A stretch of DNA of 29,982 nucleotides from a virus: IMG/VR virus record IMGVR_UViG_3300030012_002033, positions 1 to 29,982 of that record; one strand, written 5' to 3'. Position 1 is the stretch's first letter; every line of letters starts with the position of its first letter. Below are positions 6,519 to 12,290 of this stretch, piece after piece. The notes under the pieces were generated by a model. That model had not been told where the DNA came from, made no database searches, and worked only from the letters and a program-made list of their open reading frames with translations. The position numbers were made by a program, and so were the translations under genes.

Positions 6519-6911
6519 ATGGCATTTAAATTAGGTAGTAAAAAAAATAATAGAGCTCCACTTTCTTTTAAAAAAGAAACTGATGAAATACCAGGCACAC
6601 CTATATTTCGTAAAAACTTAGGTAAAGGAATAATGGGTGAAGCTAATAATGATGGTACTATATTTTTAAATAAAGACGTACCAAAAGGTAGCGATTTAGA
6701 AGCCCACGTATTATTACACGAGATGCAACACATGACCGACATGAAGCTTGGTAAATTAAAATATGACGACAACTCTATAACCTGGAACGGTGAAACATAC
6801 GAAAGAAAAGACGGTAAAGTTTTTTTTGAAGGTGAGTTTAAGCCAGAAGGCGATAAATCATTTCCATGGGAAAAAATGCCTTGGGAAGCTAAATATAAAA
6901 ATAAAAAATGA
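6519..6911 (+). CDS. MAFK-tag small zinc metallopeptidase-like protein (HExxH)
   Basis: A 130-residue protein with the tag MAFKLGSKKNNRAPLSFKKE followed by a compact domain. Residues 67-71 are HEMQH, the HExxH zinc-peptidase signature, in a helix (LEAHVLLHEMQHMTDMKLGK). A strand-type segment precedes it (GEANNDGTIFLNKD). The C-terminus has PWEKMPWEAKY (116-126), where Glu123 could be the third zinc ligand as in gluzincins, though this is unproven. Known HExxH families hydrolyse peptides. Here it could process capsid proteins, act after ejection, or help lysis. Its stop overlaps the holin start by 4 nt (ATGA). Confidence 0.65.
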   Translation: MAFKLGSKKNNRAPLSFKKETDEIPGTPIFRKNLGKGIMGEANNDGTIFLNKDVPKGSDLEAHVLLHEMQHMTDMKLGKLKYDDNSITWNGETYERKDGKVFFEGEFKPEGDKSFPWEKMPWEAKYKNKK

Positions 6912-7300
6912 GTATATTAGGTAAAATATTTTCAAGCGGAGCTAATGAATTAGTAAAAGGTGTAGGTGGTGTAATAGACGAACTACATACTTCAAAAGAA
7001 GAGAAGCTTGAAGCAGAAAGAAAAATAAAAGATATGATAATGGGTTACGAAGCTAACATGCAACAGCAAGTGACTAAAAGATGGAAAGTTGATATGGCTT
7101 CTGATTCTTGGTTATCAAAAAATATAAGGCCTTTAGTTCTTATATTCTTAGTAGTATCAACGGTATTAATGATATTTATTGATGCTGGTGTTATTGCTTT
7201 TGAAGTAAAAGACACTTGGGTAGACTTATTACAATTAGTATTAATAACTGTGATCGGTGCTTATTTTGGCGGTAGATCACTAGAAAAAGTAAAAAAATAA
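6908..7300 (+). CDS. Holin-like membrane protein
   Basis: A 130-residue protein. The N-terminal half is a charged helix (about 12-64). Two hydrophobic segments follow: PLVLIFLVVSTVLMIFIDAG (75-94) and WVDLLQLVLITVIGAYFG (104-121). It ends in basic GGRSLEKVKK. The amphipathic N-terminal helix, the motif SWLSKNIRPLVL and the GGRSLEKV end resemble the family of three-TM-type holins (Pfam GTA_holin_3TM class). Holins open the inner membrane at the end of the cycle so endolysin can reach the wall. It is coupled to the HExxH gene by a 4-nt overlap. No endolysin was found in this window. Confidence 0.75.
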   Translation: MSILGKIFSSGANELVKGVGGVIDELHTSKEEKLEAERKIKDMIMGYEANMQQQVTKRWKVDMASDSWLSKNIRPLVLIFLVVSTVLMIFIDAGVIAFEVKDTWVDLLQLVLITVIGAYFGGRSLEKVKK

Positions 7301-7301
7301 A

Positions 7302-7691
7302 ATGGGAATAAATTCAACAGAAGTAAGTTATGCCTTTGGGCAGTTAGGTAGCGTTTACACCTCATCTAGTAGTGACGCTATAAAACCACCAACAAATAAA
7401 GTGTTTGTTGCAATAACAATGTTAACTGATACTGTTTTTGATAGCACTGGTGGTTTAGTTGCTGACAATCCAACTGTTAGAACAGCTGTAACTACTACAG
7501 CAGTAGCTGGTGTTTATATAGGTACAGAAAAAGCTGCTGGTGATTTAGCTGATGGATCAGAAACTACAGACGAAGGATCTGGCGGTAAAGTAGTTGACGA
7601 GGTTACATTTCCTAAAGGAGTTACTATTTATGGTCGTTGGACAGAGATAGATGTAAGCTCAGGAAGTGTTGTAGCTTATATAGGAGACTAA
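7302..7691 (+). CDS. Probable virion protein, beta-rich (129 aa)
   Basis: A 129-residue Thr/Val/Gly/Ser-rich protein starting MGINSTEVSYAFGQLGSVYT. The predicted strands (KVFVAITMLTDTVFDS, AVAGVYIGTE, VTFPKGVTIYGRWTEIDV, GSVVAYIG) fit an all-beta surface or head protein. The C-terminal FPKGVTIYGRWTEIDV...GSVVAYIG is a compact, hydrophobic-aromatic signature that looks structural. It is 1 nt after the holin and its stop overlaps the LamG protein start (TAATG at 7689-7693). No family was recognised; the structural role is inferred. Confidence 0.65.
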   Translation: MGINSTEVSYAFGQLGSVYTSSSSDAIKPPTNKVFVAITMLTDTVFDSTGGLVADNPTVRTAVTTTAVAGVYIGTEKAAGDLADGSETTDEGSGGKVVDEVTFPKGVTIYGRWTEIDVSSGSVVAYIGD

Positions 7692-8446
7692 TGTTAAGTT
7701 TAGGAACTGGATCATCACCAACTATATCGGATATGGCTAATCAAACTTTTTATACTTTTGATGGCTCAGATCAAGAAATAACACCACATTCAAGCGTGGT
7801 AACAACTATTGCTAATGCTGTCACGGCGTCTAGTGTTGAATTTAGTATATCTGCTTGGTTTAAAATAGATAATGTAAGCGCGTCTAGAGTTTTATTCAAA
7901 CTTTTTAAAAACGGAGTCTCAACTGATCAACTTTTACTAATATATCATGCTTCTGCAAACGAAATGAGATTTAGTAGTAAATTTAATAATGTAAATGATC
8001 TTTGTCAACAAGGAACTAATAGCATAGAAGGCGATGGTAATTGGCACCATGTAATTGGCACTTGTAGTAAAACAGATAATACAACAGAACTTTGGATTGA
8101 TGGTAATAAAGTAGATGACAATACAACAGGTGTTGGAACGCCAAGCGTTACATTTGACACAGTAGCAATATGCACTAACGGCGCAGGTGGTGGTTTTTGG
8201 GATGGTAGTGTTGATTCATTAGCTATTTATACTAGACAATTAACAGATACTGAGATAGCAAAAATATACAATGCTGGTGTAAGAGGTTTAGATCTAGCAA
8301 GCGGTTCTCATATTAGTAATTCAAATTTAGTACTATTGCATAGATTTGAAGAAAAATCAGGTACAGTTTGTATAAATGAAGTAGGCCAAAACTCTACTTA
8401 TGTAAACTCACCAGTAGTAGTTCAACATAACGGAGCATTTAGTTAA
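7691..8446 (+). CDS. LamG/concanavalin-like jellyroll domain protein
   Basis: A 251-residue protein. An in-frame ATG lies upstream at 7637 but inside the previous gene; the ATG at 7691 overlaps the preceding stop by one base and gives MLSLGTGSSPTISD, so it is chosen. The sequence has LamG-type features: TFDGSDQEITP, EFSISAWFKI, WHHVIGTC, TTELWIDGNKVD and FWDGSVDSLAIYTRQLTDTEIAKIYNAG (the last very typical of Laminin_G_3). This beta-sandwich binds sugars or extracellular ligands. Likely a virion surface or adhesin protein that helps contact the host. The window has no integrase or recombinase near it. Confidence 0.8.
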   Translation: MLSLGTGSSPTISDMANQTFYTFDGSDQEITPHSSVVTTIANAVTASSVEFSISAWFKIDNVSASRVLFKLFKNGVSTDQLLLIYHASANEMRFSSKFNNVNDLCQQGTNSIEGDGNWHHVIGTCSKTDNTTELWIDGNKVDDNTTGVGTPSVTFDTVAICTNGAGGGFWDGSVDSLAIYTRQLTDTEIAKIYNAGVRGLDLASGSHISNSNLVLLHRFEEKSGTVCINEVGQNSTYVNSPVVVQHNGAFS

Positions 8447-8447
8447 T

Positions 8448-8672
8448 ATGAAAAAATACGTAATAATAAATACAAGTAAACTTTCAAGTGTTAATTACAA
8501 TTTAGTAGAGCAAGACTCTATAGATACTGTTAGAAAATCACTTGACAAGTCGTTATCTTTAATATCGTTTTTTGGTAACACGCCTAGTTTTTTAGAAGGT
8601 GAAACACAATACGATAAACAAGGTATAAAAGAAATATTAGAAAGTGCTGACTGGCACGTAGAAGAAGAATAA
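8448..8672 (+). CDS. Small hypothetical protein, 74 aa
   Basis: A 74-residue soluble protein starting MKKYVIINTSKLSSVNYNL. It reads as a small alpha/beta domain: strand (YVIINT), helix (SIDTVRKSLDKS), strand (LISFFGNTPSFL), helix (KQGIKEILESADW). No family or motif was identified. It lies 1 nt after the LamG gene and 22 nt before the next. Similar compact proteins are frequent in marine phage structural clusters, but I cannot name a function. Confidence 0.65.
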   Translation: MKKYVIINTSKLSSVNYNLVEQDSIDTVRKSLDKSLSLISFFGNTPSFLEGETQYDKQGIKEILESADWHVEEE

Positions 8673-8694
8673 TAATTAAATTAAATTAAATAAA

Positions 8695-8961
8695 ATGGCA
8701 AAAAGAAAAACACCAAAGGCTGCTAAGCCTACAAAAATTAGTAATGAGCATTTAAATAAAATGCAAACTATTATCAACAATTTAAATAGAGGTCAGTTGG
8801 AAATAGGTAGTATAGAAACAAGAAAACACGCCTTATTAAAGCACATAGCTAGCTTTCAAGAAGAATTAAGCTCTATGCAAGGTGAGCTTAAAAAAGAGTA
8901 CGGTACTGATAATATTAATATCCAGACTGGAGAAATAATGAAAGATGAGCAAGCTAATTAG
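8695..8961 (+). CDS. Small coiled-coil hypothetical protein, 88 aa
   Basis: An 88-residue protein starting MAKRKTPKAAKPTK. The N-terminus is basic; residues about 18-68 form an amphipathic helix with Leu/Ile/Gln and Glu/Lys heptad-like spacing, suggesting a coiled coil. It ends with EYGTDNINIQTGEIMKDEQ. Its leader is AATTAAATTAAATTAAATAA, closely like that of groEL. The last 17 nt overlap the next gene. No known domain; could be an assembly or internal protein. Confidence 0.65.
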   Translation: MAKRKTPKAAKPTKISNEHLNKMQTIINNLNRGQLEIGSIETRKHALLKHIASFQEELSSMQGELKKEYGTDNINIQTGEIMKDEQAN

Positions 8962-9166
8962 AAAAATTACTGTAGGTAAAGATTACAAGGAAAACGCTAT
9001 GCACTATGCCGTAGGCCAAGATGTTTACGGTGGTCATACTATATCTGATATAATTGAAGAAAAAGATAAATATTCTATATATATAAAAAAGAATAAAGAC
9101 GTTTTGCCTTGGAAAGACTTCAATAAAAATATGGCTATATCTATAGAATATAATTTAGAATATTGA
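8945..9166 (+). CDS. Small hypothetical protein, 73 aa
   Basis: A 73-residue protein starting MSKLIRKITVGKDYKENAM. The sequence YAVGQDVYGGHTISDII then a strand-type segment (YSIYIKKNKDVL) and WKDFNKNMAISIEYNLEY suggests a mostly beta small domain; the conserved-looking parts are VGQDV.GGHTI and the aromatic C-terminus. It starts inside the previous gene (17-nt overlap) and ends 1 nt before the Cys-rich microprotein. No family recognised. Confidence 0.65.
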   Translation: MSKLIRKITVGKDYKENAMHYAVGQDVYGGHTISDIIEEKDKYSIYIKKNKDVLPWKDFNKNMAISIEYNLEY

Positions 9167-9167
9167 T

Positions 9168-9239
9168 ATGTGTCCTTGTCCAGTGTGTATAATAACAGCT
9201 GTGTTGATATTTTTAGGTTTAAAAAAAGTTAAAAAATGA
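9168..9239 (+). CDS. Cys-rich single-membrane-segment microprotein, 23 aa
   Basis: A 23-residue frame encodes a peptide starting MCPCPVC, followed by a hydrophobic stretch IITAVLIFLGL (8-18) and a Lys-rich end (KKVKK). It has CxCxxC-type cysteines at 2, 4 and 7, one membrane-spanning-size segment and a positive tail. Its ATG is 1 nt after the upstream stop and its TGA overlaps the next ATG (ATGA at 9236-9239), a coupling pattern that argues it is translated. Length is well under usual gene-finder limits. Function unknown; candidates are a metal- or disulfide-linked membrane peptide or a lysis/superinfection factor. Confidence 0.6.
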   Translation: MCPCPVCIITAVLIFLGLKKVKK

Positions 9240-9850
9240 AAGCACCTTTTGACTTTGTTATAGAGCCAAAAGGTAACAGATACAACAATACCAAAAAAGT
9301 TGGTGATAAAAATTTAATACTTAATACTGAAAATTTTAATCACGAGTTTGTAAATAGAAAAGCTATTGTTAAGTCTGTACCTACAGCTTATGATACTAAA
9401 ATAAAAGTTGGCGACACGGTGATAGTTCATCACAATGTTTTTAGAAGATGGCTTAATGCTAAAGGAATAGAAAAAAATAGCAGAAGTTACTTTGATGAAA
9501 ATACATATCTTGTAAAGCCAGATCAAATATTTTTATACAAAAGACCACAGCCTTGGAGTAGATTTAAAGAAGGTCAATGGCAAGCTACAGAAGGATATTG
9601 CTTCGTGCAACCAATAAAGCAAAGAGACAAACTAAAACTAGAAGAAGAAGAACAGTGTATAGGTATAGTTAAATATACTGATGGTACTAACAATATTGAA
9701 GACCTTGTAGGTTTTACACCTTTTTCAACTTATGAGTTTATTATAGACGGAAAACGTTTGTATAGAGTTATGAATAAATTTATTACAATTAAATATGAAT
9801 ATCAAGGAAACGAAGAAGCTTATAATCCAAGCTGGGCAGAAAGCAGTTGA
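9236..9850 (+). CDS. Double GroES-like-fold protein
   Basis: A 204-residue protein that reads as two GroES-like halves. Half 1 (about 1-103): FDFVIEP, a mobile-loop-like NLILNT (26-31), RKAIVKSVP (41-49), IKVGDTVIVHHN (56-67; compare VKVGDIVIF of GroES) and a final strand YLVKPDQIFLYK. Half 2 (about 119-190): GYCFVQPIKQ, QCIGIVKYT, DLVGFTPFSTYEFIIDGKRLYRV (156-178) and ITIKYEY. The C-terminus is EEAYNPSWAESS. It is distinct from the ordinary groES at 4951. The start overlaps the microprotein stop and the end overlaps the next gene by 56 nt, placing it in the packaging cluster. It could be a specialised chaperonin cap or a structural protein that reuses this fold. Confidence 0.6.
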   Translation: MKAPFDFVIEPKGNRYNNTKKVGDKNLILNTENFNHEFVNRKAIVKSVPTAYDTKIKVGDTVIVHHNVFRRWLNAKGIEKNSRSYFDENTYLVKPDQIFLYKRPQPWSRFKEGQWQATEGYCFVQPIKQRDKLKLEEEEQCIGIVKYTDGTNNIEDLVGFTPFSTYEFIIDGKRLYRVMNKFITIKYEYQGNEEAYNPSWAESS

Positions 9851-10073
9851 AGAACTAATTAACGTCGCAAAAGAAAAGATTATTACAAATACAGAAGACG
9901 ATGTTTCTGCTGATAGACTGAAGAATGCTGCGGCTACTAAAAAACTAGCAATATTTGACGCGTTTGAAATACTTAACAGAATACAAGAAGAAAAAAACTT
10001 GCTTGAGGGCAAAACACCTGAAAAGACAGAGAAAAAAGCTTTTAAAGGATTCGCAGAAGGTAGATCTAAGTAA
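9795..10073 (+). CDS. Possible small terminase-type protein (helical, 92 aa)
   Basis: A 92-residue helical protein starting MNIKETKKLIIQAGQKAVEE. It contains long amphipathic helices (about 3-28 and 36-72, the latter with RLKNAAATKKLAIFDAFEILNRIQEEKNLLEG) and a basic C-terminus KGFAEGRSK. It begins inside the previous gene (56-nt overlap) and its stop shares one base with the TerL start (TAATG). Position directly before TerL suggests a small terminase subunit or packaging accessory, but no helix-turn-helix is obvious, so the assignment is by context. Confidence 0.5.
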   Translation: MNIKETKKLIIQAGQKAVEELINVAKEKIITNTEDDVSADRLKNAAATKKLAIFDAFEILNRIQEEKNLLEGKTPEKTEKKAFKGFAEGRSK

Positions 10074-12289
10074 TGTACAAGCAAAGTTTAGTTAAGGTAG
10101 TAGAGCCTGTAAAAAGAACAACTTTAACACGTATGAATCGTGGTAAAAAGTGGAAGTATGGTTATAACAAAGAGTTTGATTTAATTGTATTATCTCACAA
10201 TGGTGTAATAGGAGAAATAATAGAGATACAAAATTTAACTATAGCATTACCCAAACCTCCAAAACAAATATACAAACACTCAACTAATAAGTGGTTTAAA
10301 CAAGAATATCCAAAAGAACTTAGTAGAATTAAAAATATATTTGATTGGAGAGCTTATCCTGAAGAGCAAAAAGATAAGTGGTACGATTATATAAACGAAG
10401 AGTTTAAACGTCGTGAAGAAGGCTTTTGGTTTATTAACAATAGTAAACCAACTTATATAACGGGTAGTCACTATATGTACTTACAATGGAGTAAAATAGA
10501 TGTAGGTGCACCTGACTTTAGAGAAGCAAATCGTTTGTTTTATATATTTTGGGAAGCTTGCAAAGCTGATAAAAGATGTTATGGTATGTGTTACCTTAAA
10601 AATAGACGTAGTGGCTTTAGTTTCATGTCATCAGCAGAAACAGTTAATTTAGCTACAATATCAAGTGATAGTAGATATGGTATATTATCAAAATCAGGTG
10701 CAGATGCTAAAAAAATGTTTACAGACAAAGTTGTGCCAATATCGGTCAACTACCCTTTCTTTTTTAAACCGATACAAGATGGTATGGATAGACCTAAGTC
10801 TGAGCTTGCTTATCGTGTACCTGCGAGTAAGTTTACGCGTAAAAAAATTACTGCAAACGAACAGCAAGAAGACTTGGTTGGACTTGATACTACTATTGAT
10901 TGGAAAAACACAGGTGACAATAGTTATGATGGAGAAAAGCTTAATTTATTAGTACACGACGAAAGCGGTAAATGGGAGAGGCCTGATAATATTTTAAACA
11001 ACTGGCGAGTAACAAAAACTTGTTTACGATTAGGTGCTAGAGTTGTTGGTAAGTGTATGATGGGTAGTACTAGTAATTCACTAGATAAAGGTGGTGATAA
11101 CTTTAAAAAATTATACTATGATTCAAACGTTACAAAAAGAAATCGTAATGGACAAACAAAGTCTGGTTTATATTCTCTTTTTATCCCAATGGAATGGAAC
11201 TATGAAGGATTTATTGATGAATACGGACAACCAGTATTTCATATCCCAGATAATGATGTACACGGACCAGACGGTGAATTAATAGATTATGGTATTATTG
11301 ATCATTGGAACAATGAAGCTGAAGGTTTAAAAAACGATCAAGATGCACTAAACGAGTTTTACAGACAGTTTCCACGTACTGAAGAGCATGCGTTTAGAGA
11401 TGAAGCTAAAAACAGTATATTTAATTTAGTAAAAATATACGAACAAATAGATTACAACGATGGCGTAGGTAATCAAGGAAATATAACCACGGGTAATTTT
11501 CAGTGGGTTAACGGAATAAAAGATACACAAGTTATATTTTACCCAGATCCAAAAGGTAGATTTAATATAAGTTGGACGCCGCAGTCTCATCTTCAAAACA
11601 GGGTGGTACTTAAAAACGGTATTAAATATCCTGGTAACGAACACATGGGTGCCTTTGGTTGTGATAGTTACGATATATCAGGAACTGTAGATGGTAGAGG
11701 TTCTAATGGTGCTTTACACGGTTTAACAAAGTTTAGCATGGAAGATGCACCACCTAATCACATGTTCTTAGAATACATAGCTAGACCACAAACTGCTGAG
11801 ATATTTTTTGAAGATGTATTAATGGCTTGTGTGTTTTACGGTATGCCAATATTAGCAGAGAACAATAAACCTAGATTACTATACCATTTTAGACGTAGAG
11901 GCTACAGAGGATTTAGTATGAATAGACCTGATAAAATTTGGAACAAGTTATCTGTAACAGAAAAAGAAATAGGTGGTATACCTAACTCAAGTGAAGATAT
12001 AAAACAAGCTCATGCTGCTGCTATTGAAATGTACATACAACAACATGTTGGTCATTTAAAAGACGGCGTTTATGGTAATATATATTTTAACAAAACTTTA
12101 AACGATTGGGCTAAGTTTGATATAACTAAAAGAACAAAATTTGACGCTACTATAAGTAGTGGATTAGCGATTATGGCTTGCAATAGAAATTTGTATAAGC
12201 CTAACGCTAAAATAGAAAAACCAAAATTAAATATAAGTATAGCTAAGTTTAACAACAAAGGCAATGCTTCAAGAATAATAAAAAATTAA
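10073..12289 (+). CDS. terL: Terminase large subunit (packaging motor)
   Basis: A 738-residue terminase-like protein: an ATPase that drives DNA into the prohead and a nuclease that cuts the concatemer. The ATPase half contains LKNRRSGFS (about 175-183) in the Walker-A place, lacking the canonical GKT/S, and LLVHDES (292-298) as Walker B with Asp296/Glu297. The nuclease half has GCDSYD (529-534) and later conserved-looking stretches (FEDVLMACVFYGMPILAENN; FRRRGYRGFSMNRPD). The N-terminal region is rich in Trp/Tyr (FKRREEGFWFINNSKPTYI). It follows the small gene with one shared base and precedes the portal by 1 nt, the usual phage order. Confidence 0.85.
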   Translation: MYKQSLVKVVEPVKRTTLTRMNRGKKWKYGYNKEFDLIVLSHNGVIGEIIEIQNLTIALPKPPKQIYKHSTNKWFKQEYPKELSRIKNIFDWRAYPEEQKDKWYDYINEEFKRREEGFWFINNSKPTYITGSHYMYLQWSKIDVGAPDFREANRLFYIFWEACKADKRCYGMCYLKNRRSGFSFMSSAETVNLATISSDSRYGILSKSGADAKKMFTDKVVPISVNYPFFFKPIQDGMDRPKSELAYRVPASKFTRKKITANEQQEDLVGLDTTIDWKNTGDNSYDGEKLNLLVHDESGKWERPDNILNNWRVTKTCLRLGARVVGKCMMGSTSNSLDKGGDNFKKLYYDSNVTKRNRNGQTKSGLYSLFIPMEWNYEGFIDEYGQPVFHIPDNDVHGPDGELIDYGIIDHWNNEAEGLKNDQDALNEFYRQFPRTEEHAFRDEAKNSIFNLVKIYEQIDYNDGVGNQGNITTGNFQWVNGIKDTQVIFYPDPKGRFNISWTPQSHLQNRVVLKNGIKYPGNEHMGAFGCDSYDISGTVDGRGSNGALHGLTKFSMEDAPPNHMFLEYIARPQTAEIFFEDVLMACVFYGMPILAENNKPRLLYHFRRRGYRGFSMNRPDKIWNKLSVTEKEIGGIPNSSEDIKQAHAAAIEMYIQQHVGHLKDGVYGNIYFNKTLNDWAKFDITKRTKFDATISSGLAIMACNRNLYKPNAKIEKPKLNISIAKFNNKGNASRIIKN

Positions 12290-12290
12290 T

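Noticed and set aside
7637-7690. A longer start for the LamG gene
   Set aside because: The added 18 residues (MDRDRCKLRKCCSLYRRL) are a shifted reading of the end of the previous gene. The ATG at 7691 gives a normal 1-base overlap.
10665-10952. A + strand 95-residue frame inside TerL
   Set aside because: Shadow frame inside the terminase with no leader and unlikely composition.
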